From Streptomyces sp. CC53 (GTDB lineage Bacteria; Actinomycetota; Actinomycetes; Streptomycetales; Streptomycetaceae), in contig NZ_MKXB01000141.1 of assembly GCF_001865245.1 (NCBI RefSeq), forward strand, positions 1-64,000: a DNA stretch of 64,000 nt, in the 5' to 3' direction. Positions 42,574 through 52,358 of this stretch are shown here, in pieces; position 1 is the stretch's first letter; each line of letters opens with the position of its first letter. A model generated the notes under the pieces. That model saw only the letters and a list, made by a program, of their open reading frames with translations. It searched no databases and was not told the origin of the DNA. Made by a program: the position numbers and the translations under genes.

Positions 42574-42870
42574 TCAGGGCGATGGAGCCGTGCCCTCTCC
42601 GGGGGCTGGCTCATGTCTCCACTCCGCTCGGGCTCCGGCCCCTTCGAGCACCGCGACGGCGGAACGGGCCCTGGATGCCGGCAGACCCCCGAGGAGGGCG
42701 ACGGGCGCCTGGCGCGCCAGGGCCCGGCTGTGCCACAAGCTCTGCCCGGTCACCTTGCGTACTGCCAGCATCACCTCCGTCTCGCGGGTCCCACAGTCGA
42801 CGAGCACCACCTCGTGGGACGGGTCGTCGCAGAGCAGCGTGTGGTACTCAGTGGACTCTTCGCCGGCCAT
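42574..42870 (-). CDS. Orphan protein with a ribosomal L7/L12 C-terminal-like domain
   Basis: The 98-residue protein carries a domain at about residues 20-86 (VVLVDCGTRETEVMLAVRKV, TGQSLWHSRALARQAPVALL, then AVAVLEGAGARAEWR). This aligns by pattern with the L7/L12 C-terminal domain (VILxxxGxxKIxVIKxVRxxTGLGLKEAK and EEAGAxVE). The N-terminal dimerisation domain and hinge are missing, and key Lys and Gly residues for factor binding are replaced. A GAGGAACGAGGGTGAG stretch precedes the ATG. It may bind translation factors or have another role. It lies convergently beside gpm's original 3' end. Confidence 0.78.
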   Translation of the reverse strand: MAGEESTEYHTLLCDDPSHEVVLVDCGTRETEVMLAVRKVTGQSLWHSRALARQAPVALLGGLPASRARSAVAVLEGAGARAEWRHEPAPGEGTAPSP

Positions 42871-42899
42871 CTCACCCTCGTTCCTCAGCGACGGGGAGC

Positions 42900-43060
42900 C
42901 TATGCGCCCTCGAAGACGGCAGCCACGGCTTTGCGGGTGCGGTCCCGCTGCTCGGGCACGGGGGCGAACATCCACCGCAGCCGGAGCTGGTTTCCACGCC
43001 TCCTCGTCGAGCCGCACAGCTGGAGACTGCCCGAAGACGTCTCCTTTGCGGAGGGTGGGC
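42900..43060 (-). pseudogene. Relic of a second tyrosine integrase (C-terminal fragment)
   Basis: Two frames read integrase pieces. VRLDEEAWKPAPAA matches SLNEEAWKPALVTA of the element's integrase. After a deletion and frame change, VPEQRDRTRKAVAAVFEGA-stop matches SSQERTRKAIAAVYGTAR at its C-terminus. The catalytic His, Arg and Tyr region between them is gone. It lies outside the right att site, so it derives from a different, older element. No matching att copy was found beside it. Confidence 0.75.
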
Positions 43061-43111
43061 GCGGAGGGTACCTTCCCGGCTACGGAACGATGTCGCACAG
43101 GGGGCGGTGGC

Positions 43112-43528
43112 ATGTCGGGGTACGGTCGCGCGGACAGCGAGTGGGACGAGTTGGTGCAGGCCGGGCGCAAGTTCCTGATCGAGCGGGCCAAGCTCGACAC
43201 GACCACCTCGTACACCGAGCTGAACGCGACCTTGGCCCGGCGGACCGGCTGCCGTCCCTTCGACTTCGAACGGGCCGACGAACGCGCCGCCATGGGGCAC
43301 CTGCTGGGGCTGATCGTGGAGGACGACCAGAGGCGCGAGCCCACCGACCCACCGTTGATGCTGTCAGCGCTAGTGATCTACCTGAACGCCAACGACGCCG
43401 GCTCCGGTTTCTACCAACTGGCCAAGGAGCAGGGACTTCTGTCGGTGAGCGCGTCGGCGGACGAGCGGCTGGTCTTCTGGGCAGGTCAGCTGAAGCGGAT
43501 CCGAGCACGCTACGCCGTGCGGGCCTGA
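43112..43528 (+). CDS. Hypothetical protein, 138 aa
   Basis: The ATG is preceded by AGGGGGCGG. The soluble helical protein reads MSGYGRADSEWDELVQAGRK, TSYTELNATLARRTGCRPFD, then LIVEDDQRREPTDPPLMLSA and GFYQLAKEQGLLSVSASADE. Such proteins occur near actinomycete mobile elements and may have arrived with the older element whose integrase relic is adjacent. No catalytic motif is recognised. Confidence 0.78.
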   Translation: MSGYGRADSEWDELVQAGRKFLIERAKLDTTTSYTELNATLARRTGCRPFDFERADERAAMGHLLGLIVEDDQRREPTDPPLMLSALVIYLNANDAGSGFYQLAKEQGLLSVSASADERLVFWAGQLKRIRARYAVRA

Positions 43529-43850
43529 CGGGCCGGTACGAAGGCGGTCCGGAGCCGGTCCGTGAGGCGGGGCCGTGCCGCCGTGCTGTTCTGGGACCGT
43601 GGCGGCTTCCCCCGGCTGAGGAAGAGGCTGCGCACAGTCTGCGCCGACAGGCGGGACGTCGAAGTGCTGCCGTGGCGCCGCCGGACCGTACAGCGGGTCC
43701 CGAGGGCGGGCCCGGAGTGCCTCGCCTTCACCTACTGAGCGCCACCGTCCGCCCCCGCCCAGGACGGCCGCAGGTTCGGGCCCGGCGCGCGGCCGGGGCC
43801 CGTCCGGTGCGTGCCGGACAGGCCCCGGCGGCGGGGCACAGCGCGCCCAG
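43529..43850. other. Gap between the hypothetical gene and the Cys-rich gene
   Basis: An open frame at about 43564-43737 would encode AVLFWDRGGFPRLRKRLRTV followed by basic sequence, without a start or ribosome binding site. It may be a remnant. Otherwise nothing is supported. Confidence 0.45.
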
Positions 43851-44021
43851 CTACCCGCAGCAGCCGCCGCACTGGCAGGGTCCGCCCGACTGGCAGCCGC
43901 AGCCGCAGCCGGAACCGCAGCCGCAGCCGCCGAGCAGGGGGAGCCGGTGTGCCGACCGCGCGTCGCGCACTTCGACAGGTGCCTTGTCGTGCTCGGCGTG
44001 GGTCGTGGGGGAATCTGCCAT
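43851..44021 (-). CDS. Gly/Cys-rich small protein, 56 aa
   Basis: A short ORF has a perfect AGGAGG four bases before the ATG. It encodes a polar N-terminus (MADSPTTHAEHDKAPVEVRD) and a C-terminus with nine cysteines in 24 residues, arranged GGCGCGSGCGCGCQ and PCQCGGCCG. Gly-Cys repeats of this kind suggest a metal-binding, metallothionein-like microprotein or a post-translationally modified peptide. No modification enzyme is adjacent. It lies downstream of phoU in the same direction, 157 bases away. Confidence 0.72.
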   Translation of the reverse strand: MADSPTTHAEHDKAPVEVRDARSAHRLPLLGGCGCGSGCGCGCQSGGPCQCGGCCG

Positions 44022-44178
44022 GGGTTCCTCCTGAACGGTCGTACGTCATCACGGCGTACGGACGTCGTCGCCTCACCCATTGCATGCCCACCCGGCAGGG
44101 CGCATCAACGGCGCACTGATGCGCTCGGTGCTCCCGTGCGCCGGGCGCGCGGCGGCGACCGGCGGGGGCGCCGTGCGG

Positions 44179-44856
44179 TCACACGCCCTCGACGGGGGTG
44201 TCCGGCTGGAGCTCGTCGGCGTGCTCGCCCGTCACCAGGTACACCACACGCTTCGCCACGGACACGGCGTGGTCGGCGAAGCGCTCGTAGTAGCGGCCCA
44301 GCAGGGTGACGTCCACGGCGGTCTCGATGCCGTGCTTCCAGCGGTCGTCCATCAGGTGCTGGAACAGCGTCCGGTGCAGCAGGTCCATCTCGTCGTCGTC
44401 CTGCTCCAGCTGGAGGGCCAGGTCGACGTCCTTCGTGATGATGACCTCGGCCGCCTTCGCCATGAGGCGCTGCGCCAGCTGGCCCATCTCCAGGATCGTG
44501 GCGTGCAGGTCGTTCGGCACGACCCGCTCCGGGAAGCGCAGCCGGGCCAGCTTCGCCACGTGCTGGGCGAGGTCGCCGGAGCGCTCCAGGTCCGCGCTCA
44601 TGCGCAGGGACGTGACGACGATCCGCAGGTCCGTCGCCACCGGCTGCTGGCGGGCCAGCAGTGCTATCGCCCGGGCCTCCAGCTCGTGCTGGAGGTCGTC
44701 GATCCGCTGGTCGGCGGCGATCACCGCCTCCGCGAGCTTCAGGTCCGCGTCGAGCATCGCCGTCGTGGCGCGCCCGATCGCGGACCCGACCAGCCGTGCC
44801 ATCTCGACGAGCGCCTCGCCGATCGAGTCGAGTTCCTCGTGGTACGCGTCCCGCAT
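44179..44856 (-). CDS. phoU: PhoU, phosphate-transport and PhoR-signalling accessory protein
   Basis: The 225-residue all-helical protein has two PhoU repeats with the metal-binding motifs EAVIAADQRIDDLQHELE and ETAVDVTLLGRYYERFADHA. PhoU couples the Pst transporter to the sensor kinase and limits phosphate uptake. The ATG was chosen because it gives the family start MRDAYHEELD, with AAAGAGGGA upstream. It is divergent from phoR-phoP with a PHO box between, the standard Streptomyces arrangement. Confidence 0.96.
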   Translation of the reverse strand: MRDAYHEELDSIGEALVEMARLVGSAIGRATTAMLDADLKLAEAVIAADQRIDDLQHELEARAIALLARQQPVATDLRIVVTSLRMSADLERSGDLAQHVAKLARLRFPERVVPNDLHATILEMGQLAQRLMAKAAEVIITKDVDLALQLEQDDDEMDLLHRTLFQHLMDDRWKHGIETAVDVTLLGRYYERFADHAVSVAKRVVYLVTGEHADELQPDTPVEGV

Positions 44857-44947
44857 GGGGTGTCCCTCTTTCCTGACGTACGGGGTCCGGGTGGGGCTCG
44901 GACCCCACGCTCTCACGCTCGGGTCCCGACGAGTCGGGCGCCTCCCT

Positions 44948-44980
44948 CCCAAGTGAACCGGCACGGTCCCCTCGGTGAAC
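44948..44980 (-). promoter_or_regulatory. PHO box between phoU and phoR
   Basis: Read leftward, three 11-bp direct-repeat units follow without gaps: GTTCACCGAGG, GGACCGTGCCG (degenerate) and GTTCACTTGGG. They match the GTTCACC unit bound by PhoP in Streptomyces, so the divergent phoU and phoRP promoters should be activated under phosphate limitation. Confidence 0.82.
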
Positions 44981-45053
44981 TCTGGGCGACGAGTGTTCGA
45001 GCAGCGACTCGGACGGCTGGGAGAGTGTCGCTGGCCATGCCTAACCTGGACGC

Positions 45054-46313
45054 ATGGACGTGAACGCGGCGGTCGCCGCAGCGGCAGCGATCGCCGGGTT
45101 GCTCACCGGTGTCATCGCCATGCTGGCGTTCCGCTGGAGCGAGCGCGAGCAGTCGCGGTTCACCCGCAGCTCACTGCACACGGAGGCGGTCCTGCCGCCC
45201 GGCGTCGACACCGTCCTGTCCGTGCTCCGCTCCTCCGCCGTCGTCCTCGACGAGAGCGACTCCGTCGTCAAGGCCAGCTCCGCGGCGTACGCCCTGGGGC
45301 TGGTCAGGGGCGGCAAGCTCGCCGTGGACCAGATGCTCCAGATGGCCCGCGAGACGCGCCGCGACGGCGAGATACGGCAGGTGGAGCTGGACCTGCCCCG
45401 CCGGGGCACCGGCCGCGGCGAGGCCCTCGCCGTCTCCGCGCGCGTCGCACCGCTCGGGTCCCGGCTGGTGCTGCTGCTGGTCGAGGACCTCACCGAGGCC
45501 CGCCGCATCGAAGCGGTGCGGCGCGACTTCGTCGCGAACGTCAGCCACGAGCTGAAGACGCCGGTCGGTGCCCTGTCGCTGCTGTCCGAGGCGGTCATGG
45601 ACGCCGCCGACGACCCCGAGGCGGTCACCCGCTTCGCGGGGCGCATGCAGATCGAGGCGACCCGGCTCACCAACCTGGTGCAGGAGCTCATCGACCTCTC
45701 CCGGGTGCAGAACGACGACCCGCTGGAGGACGCCGAGCCCGTACGGGTCGACGAGCTGGTCGCCGAGGCCATCGACCGGTCCCGGCACACCGCCACCACC
45801 AAGAACATCACCATGGCCGCCGGCGGCACCGCGGACCTCCACGTGTGGGGCCACCGCGGGCAGCTCGCCGCGGCGCTCGGCAACCTCGTCGAGAACGCCG
45901 TCAACTACTCCCCGGCCCACACCCGCGTGGGCATCGCCGCCCGCCGGGTGACCGCGCCCGGCGGCGACCTGATCGAGATCGCCGTCACCGACCAGGGCAT
46001 CGGCATCCCGGACAAGGACAAGGAGCGCATCTTCGAGCGCTTCTACCGCGTCGACCCGGCGCGGTCCCGTGCCACCGGCGGCACGGGCCTCGGCCTGGCC
46101 ATCGTCAAGCACGTGGCGGCCTCGCACGGGGGCGAGGTCACCGTCTGGTCCAGCGAGGGCCAGGGCTCCACTTTCACCCTCCGCCTCCCCGAGGCGGGCA
46201 TGGCCCGCGGCCGCGGCCGCGGCAGGTCCGCCCCCGCGGGCGCGGGCGGACCGGACCGCACGAGTTCCATGATCAACCGTGAACCACTCTCAGCCCCGGA
46301 GGTCCTTCCGTGA
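45054..46313 (+). CDS. phoR: PhoR (SenX3-type) sensor histidine kinase
   Basis: The 419-residue protein has one N-terminal membrane helix (AAAAIAGLLTGVIAMLAFRW) and a PAS-like region (about 50-150). The dimerisation domain carries the phosphoryl-accepting His165 in NVSHELKTP. The ATPase domain has NLVENAVNYS, VTDQGIGIP, FERFYRVD and GGTGLGLAIVKH. With PhoP it controls the phosphate regulon and much secondary metabolism in Streptomyces. A TAACCT box seven bases before the ATG suggests a leaderless mRNA. Its stop overlaps the phoP start. Confidence 0.95.
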   Translation: MDVNAAVAAAAAIAGLLTGVIAMLAFRWSEREQSRFTRSSLHTEAVLPPGVDTVLSVLRSSAVVLDESDSVVKASSAAYALGLVRGGKLAVDQMLQMARETRRDGEIRQVELDLPRRGTGRGEALAVSARVAPLGSRLVLLLVEDLTEARRIEAVRRDFVANVSHELKTPVGALSLLSEAVMDAADDPEAVTRFAGRMQIEATRLTNLVQELIDLSRVQNDDPLEDAEPVRVDELVAEAIDRSRHTATTKNITMAAGGTADLHVWGHRGQLAAALGNLVENAVNYSPAHTRVGIAARRVTAPGGDLIEIAVTDQGIGIPDKDKERIFERFYRVDPARSRATGGTGLGLAIVKHVAASHGGEVTVWSSEGQGSTFTLRLPEAGMARGRGRGRSAPAGAGGPDRTSSMINREPLSAPEVLP

Positions 46314-46990
46314 CCCGAGTGCTTGTCGTCGAGGACGAGGAGTCCTTCAGCGAAGCTCTGTCCTACATGCTCCGCAAGGAGGGATTCGAGGTCGCCGTCG
46401 CGACCACCGGGCCGGAAGGACTCGACGAGTTCGAGCGCAACGGCGCCGACCTCGTCCTGCTCGACCTCATGCTGCCGGGGCTGCCCGGCACGGAGGTGTG
46501 CCGCCAGCTGCGCAGCCGCTCCAACGTCCCCGTCATCATGGTCACGGCGAAGGACAGCGAGATCGACAAGGTCGTGGGGCTGGAGATAGGAGCCGACGAC
46601 TACGTCACCAAGCCCTTCTCCTCCCGCGAGCTCGTCGCCCGCATCCGCGCGGTGCTCCGCCGCCGCGGCGAGCCGGAGGAGACCGCGCCCGCCGCCCTGG
46701 AGGCGGGGCCGGTGCGGATGGACGTGGACCGCCACGTCGTCACCGTCGACGGCACCAAGGTGGACCTGCCGCTCAAGGAGTTCGACCTGCTGGAGATGCT
46801 GCTGCGCAACGCGGGCCGGGTGCTCACCCGCATGCAGCTCATCGACCGGGTCTGGGGCGCGGACTACGTCGGCGACACGAAGACCCTCGACGTCCACGTG
46901 AAGCGGCTGCGGGCGAAGATCGAACCGGACCCCGGCGCGCCGCGGTACCTGGTGACGGTGCGGGGCCTGGGCTACAAGTTCGAGCCGTAG
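46310..46990 (+). CDS. phoP: PhoP (RegX3-type) response regulator
   Basis: The 226-residue OmpR-type regulator has an intact receiver (acidic VVEDE, phospho-acceptor Asp52 in LVLLDLMLPG, Thr in MVTAKD, Lys in YVTKPF). Its winged helix reads PLKEFDLLEMLLRNAGRVLT and TLDVHVKRLRAKIE. It binds PHO boxes such as the one upstream of phoR. The GTG start overlaps the kinase stop (GTGA). Confidence 0.96.
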   Translation: MTRVLVVEDEESFSEALSYMLRKEGFEVAVATTGPEGLDEFERNGADLVLLDLMLPGLPGTEVCRQLRSRSNVPVIMVTAKDSEIDKVVGLEIGADDYVTKPFSSRELVARIRAVLRRRGEPEETAPAALEAGPVRMDVDRHVVTVDGTKVDLPLKEFDLLEMLLRNAGRVLTRMQLIDRVWGADYVGDTKTLDVHVKRLRAKIEPDPGAPRYLVTVRGLGYKFEP

Positions 46991-47051
46991 ACACCGCCGC
47001 GTACGCCGCCTGCCCCGGAGGACCCCTGAGGGGCCGCGCGTGCCCGTCTGC

Positions 47052-47078
47052 CGAGGGCCCGCGGGGCGCGGGCCCTCG
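47052..47078 (+). terminator. First hairpin after phoP
   Basis: CGAGGGCCCGC and GCGGGCCCTCG pair perfectly around a five-base loop. Confidence 0.75.
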
Positions 47079-47151
47079 TACGGCCACGCACGCCGGTCTC
47101 CCCGCGTGCGGGCCGTCGGGCGCCTTCGCGCGGGGGTCGCTACGCCACGTA

Positions 47152-47198
47152 CGCCGAAGGGCGCCGCACCGGACCGGCCGGTGCGGCGCCCTTCGGCG
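47152..47198. terminator. Strong bidirectional terminator between phoP and the lipoprotein gene
   Basis: A perfect 21-bp stem (arms 47152-47172 and 47178-47198, loop ACCGG) lies between convergent genes and is flanked by T on both sides. Confidence 0.9.
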
Positions 47199-47215
47199 TC
47201 TGTACGGGGCGAGCG

Positions 47216-47890
47216 TCAGTGCTCGTGGTCGTCGCCGTGCTCCTCGCCCTCGGCGCCCGCGGCCGGGGAGCCGGTGGCGGCCGGGGAGCCCTCGGGCGAC
47301 GTGCTCGCGTCGGGGCTCGGCGAGGTGGCCGGGGAAGTGGCGGGCGACGGCGAGGTGGTGCCTGCCGCGCTCGGCGCACCCGACGGGCCGAAGTCCTTGT
47401 AGAAGCCGCTCGCGGGCACGACGAACGCCTGGAGCCCGACGTCACCGGTCCGGCTGAGCTGGAAGACCACTTCCTGGGCGTCGCCGTCCTTGGTGACCTC
47501 GCTGCCGTTCTCGATCTGCGCGGCGGCGTTGCCCTCGCCGCCGAGGACGAGGAAGCCGCCCGCGGGGATGGTCACCGGGCCGGAGCCCTCCGCCGGCGTC
47601 AGCTTCACGGTCGCCTCGGTGCCCGGGAGGGTGACGGCCTCCAGGGTCTCGGCCTTGTCACCGTCGTTGAAGAGGGTCGCCGACACGACGGAGGGGCCCT
47701 GGGCGCCCGCCTCCGGCTGGGTGATGACCACGGCGTTCTGCACCTTGATCGTGCCGACGGACGTGGCGGCGTTGTCCGGCCTGATGCCGAGGGTCTGCGC
47801 GTCGTTGCCCGCACCGCATGCGGTGAGCGAGGCGAGCGAGATCACGAGGGCGGTGGCGGCGAGGGCGCCGCGTCGAAGGCTGCGGCTCAC
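47216..47890 (-). CDS. Secreted lipoprotein with Ser/Pro- and His-rich tail
   Basis: From GTG the 224-residue protein has a signal peptide (VSRSLRRGALAATALVISLA) and lipobox LTAC. A beta-rich body follows (TIKVQNAVVITQPEAGAQGP, VVSATLFNDGDKAETLEAVT) resembling DUF461/PCuAC-type copper-handling lipoproteins. The tail of Ser/Pro/Ala ends in EGEEHGDDHEH, which may bind metal. AGGAG lies 12 bases upstream. A lipoprotein downstream of phoP is conserved in streptomycetes. A link to copper is inferred only from the fold pattern and the His tail. Confidence 0.85.
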   Translation of the reverse strand: MSRSLRRGALAATALVISLASLTACGAGNDAQTLGIRPDNAATSVGTIKVQNAVVITQPEAGAQGPSVVSATLFNDGDKAETLEAVTLPGTEATVKLTPAEGSGPVTIPAGGFLVLGGEGNAAAQIENGSEVTKDGDAQEVVFQLSRTGDVGLQAFVVPASGFYKDFGPSGAPSAAGTTSPSPATSPATSPSPDASTSPEGSPAATGSPAAGAEGEEHGDDHEH

Positions 47891-48674
47891 GGCGGCGGCA
47901 ACTCCTAGGACGTACGGACTGACGGGGCACGGTCGGTGTAGCGGCCTCAGGTTACCGACCCCCGGTTGCCGCCCCGCACCCGACCCGCCCCTGTCACCCC
48001 TGCAAGCGCCGTGCGCGCGGGGCCGGGCCGGTCCCGCGCGCCCCGCCGCTTCTCCGCGGCAGGACGTCTCCCGGCGCACCACCCGCAGCACCGCGCCGCA
48101 CCGCCCCACCGCTCCACGGCCCGCTGCTTCCCGGACGAGCCCGGCGTCCGCTGCCCCGCGCCGTCACCGCCCTCGCCGTGTGCCGCCCCCTTTGTCACCG
48201 CAGCCCGCCATCCCGCCGCCCGCACTCCCGAGGCCCGCCGTCCCGCCCCGCACCGCGCGGCGGCGCCTCGTCCGCCGCTCGTGTTCCCGGTGGGATAAGC
48301 CCGCTTGATCAATTCCACGGCTCCCCCGCATTCCCCGCGGAAAAGCCACGCGTGATCAAATTCGGGAAAGTTCATCGCTCCTTCCTCCGTGCGTGTGACC
48401 GACATCCGAACGGAGCACGCGAACTGGACGACTCCGAACCAGACAAACCGGGATGTTTCGCCTGGCAGGTGGCGCTCCGGACGCGCGTAGCGTGGTCGTT
48501 TCCGACTGTGCACAGAGTGGCTCCGACCTGCGAATACCCGCCTCCGCTCGGCCTCCGCAGCACGTTCGCGACACTGTTGTCAAGCCCCGAGATATGCCCT
48601 GACCTGCGAAAACGCCATTCAGAAGAGGCCGTTCTCGTGTTACCCTGGATAGCCACGGAAGGGGTACCTGTCAC
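47891..48674. other. Large gap upstream of carD with an A/T-richer core
   Basis: The half nearest the lipoprotein is very G/C-rich. Around 48290-48640 the sequence is clearly less G/C-rich and contains TGATCA palindromes at about 48306 and 48353. A leftward ATG at 48375 has GGAAGGAG four bases upstream and opens a frame (MNFPEFDHAWLFRGECGGAV), but its codon use is not streptomycete-like and its later part degenerates. No gene is annotated here. Confidence 0.5.
48618..48646 (+). promoter_or_regulatory. Candidate carD promoter
   Basis: TTCAGA and TACCCT are 17 bases apart. The -10 box is 28 bases before the ATG, and a GGAAGGGG ribosome binding site lies between. Confidence 0.45.
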
Positions 48675-49157
48675 ATGACGTTCAAGGTTGGCGACACCGT
48701 GGTCTATCCCCATCACGGGGCCGCGCTGATCGAGGCTATCGAAACTCGTCAGATCAAAGGCGTGGACAAGACCTACTTGGTGCTCAAGGTCGCCCAGGGC
48801 GACTTGACGGTACGTGTGCCAGCGGACAACGCAGAGTTCGTCGGCGTACGCGATGTGGTCGGTCAGGACGGACTGGACCGGGTCTTCGAGGTGCTGCGTG
48901 CACCCTACGCCGAGGAGCCGACGAACTGGTCCCGTCGCTACAAGGCAAATCTCGAGAAGCTCGCCTCCGGCGACGTCATCAAGGTCGCCGAAGTGGTACG
49001 CGACCTGTGGCGCCGCGAGCGTGAGCGCGGTCTCTCCGCCGGAGAGAAGCGCATGCTGGCGAAGGCGCGCCAGATCCTGGTCAGCGAGCTCGCGCTCGCC
49101 GAGAACACCAACGAGGACAAGGCCGAAGCCCTGCTCGACGAGGTCCTCGCCTCCTGA
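48675..49157 (+). CDS. carD: CarD family RNA-polymerase-binding transcription regulator
   Basis: The 160-residue protein begins [20 protein letters not shown] (the Tudor-like RNA-polymerase beta-subunit-interaction domain). A helical DNA-binding domain follows with the conserved Trp-containing [20 protein letters not shown]. CarD stabilises open complexes at housekeeping and rRNA promoters in actinobacteria and is essential in mycobacteria. GGAAGGGG lies 10 bases upstream. ispD-ispF follow, the usual gene order. Confidence 0.96.
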   Translation: MTFKVGDTVVYPHHGAALIEAIETRQIKGVDKTYLVLKVAQGDLTVRVPADNAEFVGVRDVVGQDGLDRVFEVLRAPYAEEPTNWSRRYKANLEKLASGDVIKVAEVVRDLWRRERERGLSAGEKRMLAKARQILVSELALAENTNEDKAEALLDEVLAS

Positions 49158-49504
49158 GTATCCGCACGGACGAGGGCGCGGGCGGCCGAACGACGCCACC
49201 GCATCACCGGCGGGCACCCGCCCGCCGCGACCGCTGAACGCCCCGGCGCCCGGCGCCTCCCCGTATCGGTCCATCATTGCCGCGGTGCCCGATGACATGC
49301 TGTGTCCCACAGCATCGTCGCCGGGCGCTGCGGCATGTCCGGGCCAGGGAGCCGCACCACTGCTGCTGTGCACCCGCCCCCACCAGCGTCACGGAAGGGT
49401 CCGGTCGAGGCGACGCGCCCAGCACTCCCCCCGGTCGTACAGCCGGGGGCGCGCCCAGTCCATACCCATGTCGGCCGAGTGAACAAACCTGCCGGAGTGC
49501 AACG
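49158..49504. other. Gap between carD and ispD
   Basis: No gene is seen. The gap contains a perfect palindrome at 49297-49315 (annotated separately) and, near the ispD start, a slightly A/T-richer tract (GTGAACAAACC) that probably belongs to its promoter. Confidence 0.5.
49297..49315. promoter_or_regulatory. Palindrome in the ispD upstream region, possible operator
   Basis: ATGCTGTG and CACAGCAT are perfect complements separated by TCC, about 190 bases before ispD. The size fits a dimeric regulator site; the regulator is unknown. Confidence 0.45.
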
Positions 49505-50245
49505 ATGACAGACGCAGCACGTCCCGCCCGTACCGCCGCGGTCATCCCCGCGGCCGGCCGCGGCGTACGGCTCGGCCCGGGCGCCCCGAAGGCGCTCCGC
49601 ACGCTGGGCGGCATCCCGATCCTGGTCCACGCCGTCCGGGCCATGTCCGCGTCCCGCGCCGTGTCCCACGTCGTGGTGGTGGCACCGCCCGACGGAGTCG
49701 CCGGGGTGCGGGCCCTGCTCGACGAGTACCCGGCACCCGAGCGCACCGAGGTCTCCGTCGTCCCCGGCGGCGCGACCCGCCAGGAGTCCGTCCGGCTCGG
49801 CCTCGCCGCGCTCCCCGACGACGTCGGCATCGTCCTCGTGCACGACGCCGCCCGCCCCCTGGTGCCCGTCGACACCGTCGACGCCGTCATCGAGGCGGTA
49901 CGGGACGGGGGCGCGCCGGCCGTCGTCCCGGCCGTGCCGCTGGCCGACACGGTCAAGGAGGTCGACCCGGCCCCCGGCGGAGCCCCGGAACCGGTCCTGG
50001 GCACGCCCGAGCGCGCCCGGCTGCGCGCCGTCCAGACCCCGCAGGGCTTCGACCGTGCGACCCTCGTCCGCGCCCACGACGAGGTCACCGACGGCGTCAC
50101 CGACGACGCCAGCATGGTGGAGAAGCTCGGCCTGCCCGTCGTCGCCGTCCCCGGCCACGAGGAGGCGTTCAAGGTCACCCGGCCCCTCGACCTGGTCCTG
50201 GCCGAGGCCGTACTCGCCCGCAGGAGGGTCACCGATGGCTTCTGA
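49505..50245 (+). CDS. ispD: IspD, 2-C-methyl-D-erythritol 4-phosphate cytidylyltransferase
   Basis: The 246-residue enzyme has the nucleotide-binding loop [20 protein letters not shown], then [19 protein letters not shown] and [10 protein letters not shown]. It makes CDP-methylerythritol in the non-mevalonate isoprenoid pathway. Its end overlaps the ispF start by 11 bases, so the pair is translated together. The ATG was chosen because it opens the family N-terminus; an upstream extension would run into the regulatory region. Confidence 0.95.
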   Translation: MTDAARPARTAAVIPAAGRGVRLGPGAPKALRTLGGIPILVHAVRAMSASRAVSHVVVVAPPDGVAGVRALLDEYPAPERTEVSVVPGGATRQESVRLGLAALPDDVGIVLVHDAARPLVPVDTVDAVIEAVRDGGAPAVVPAVPLADTVKEVDPAPGGAPEPVLGTPERARLRAVQTPQGFDRATLVRAHDEVTDGVTDDASMVEKLGLPVVAVPGHEEAFKVTRPLDLVLAEAVLARRRVTDGF

Positions 50246-50729
50246 CCTGCCCGTGATGCCGCTGGTCGGCATCGGCACCGACGTCCACGCCTTCGAGCGC
50301 GGCCGCGCACTGTGGTGCGCCGGCCTGCTGTGGGAGGGGGAGGAATACGGGCTCGCCGGCCACTCCGACGGCGACGTCGCCGCCCACGCCGCCTGCGACG
50401 CCCTGTTCTCCGCCGCCGGCCTCGGTGACCTCGGCGCGCACTTCGGCACCGACCGGCCCGAGTGGTCCGGCGCCTCCGGGGCGGCCCTGCTCGCCGAGGC
50501 CGCCCGCATCGTCCGCGCCGAGGGCTACGAGATCGGCAACATCGCCGTCCAGGTCATCGGTGTCCGGCCCAAGATCGGCAAGCGGCGCGAGGAAGCGCAG
50601 AAGGCGCTCGGCGCGGCAGCCGGTGCGCCGGTCTCCGTCTCCGGCACCACCACCGACGGCCTGGGCCTCACCGGTCGCGCCGAGGGCCTGGCGGCGCTCG
50701 CGACCGCACTGGTGTACCGGGTCCCGTAG
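50235..50729 (+). CDS. ispF: IspF, 2-C-methyl-D-erythritol 2,4-cyclodiphosphate synthase
   Basis: The 164-residue enzyme has the zinc site GIGTDVHAF (Asp, His) with a third His in [31 protein letters not shown] and [14 protein letters not shown] also match. It forms the cyclodiphosphate in the MEP pathway. AGGAGGG lies six bases upstream, within ispD. The family tail is complete. Confidence 0.96.
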   Translation: MASDLPVMPLVGIGTDVHAFERGRALWCAGLLWEGEEYGLAGHSDGDVAAHAACDALFSAAGLGDLGAHFGTDRPEWSGASGAALLAEAARIVRAEGYEIGNIAVQVIGVRPKIGKRREEAQKALGAAAGAPVSVSGTTTDGLGLTGRAEGLAALATALVYRVP

Positions 50730-50869
50730 CGGCGCGCGGCGCCCGGGGGCGCACGGTCACGGACCACACGCCCCCGGTGTTCCGCGACGGCCCCGCGCCC
50801 GCCGCCGGCCGGGCCCCTGGAGACGCCCGTGTGAAACCCGCACGCACGGGTGCCCACTACTCTTGATGC

Positions 50870-52270
<1,401 letters not shown>

Positions 52271-52358
52271 CGCACCCTTGACGTGCCGCCCGGCCCGCCC
52301 GGGCGGCACACTTACGTAGACACGTACGCTCACAGCTTGACGACGACAGGTAGACATC

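Noticed and set aside
43564..43737. Open frame containing AVLFWDRGGF, faintly like IS66 accessory proteins
   Set aside because: The likeness is limited to a few residues, there is no start or ribosome binding site, and no transposase or terminal repeats are present.
48178..48513. Overlapping frames on both strands in the lipoprotein-carD gap
   Set aside because: None has consistent G/C third positions through its length, and the only well-placed start (48375, minus) leads into degenerate sequence.
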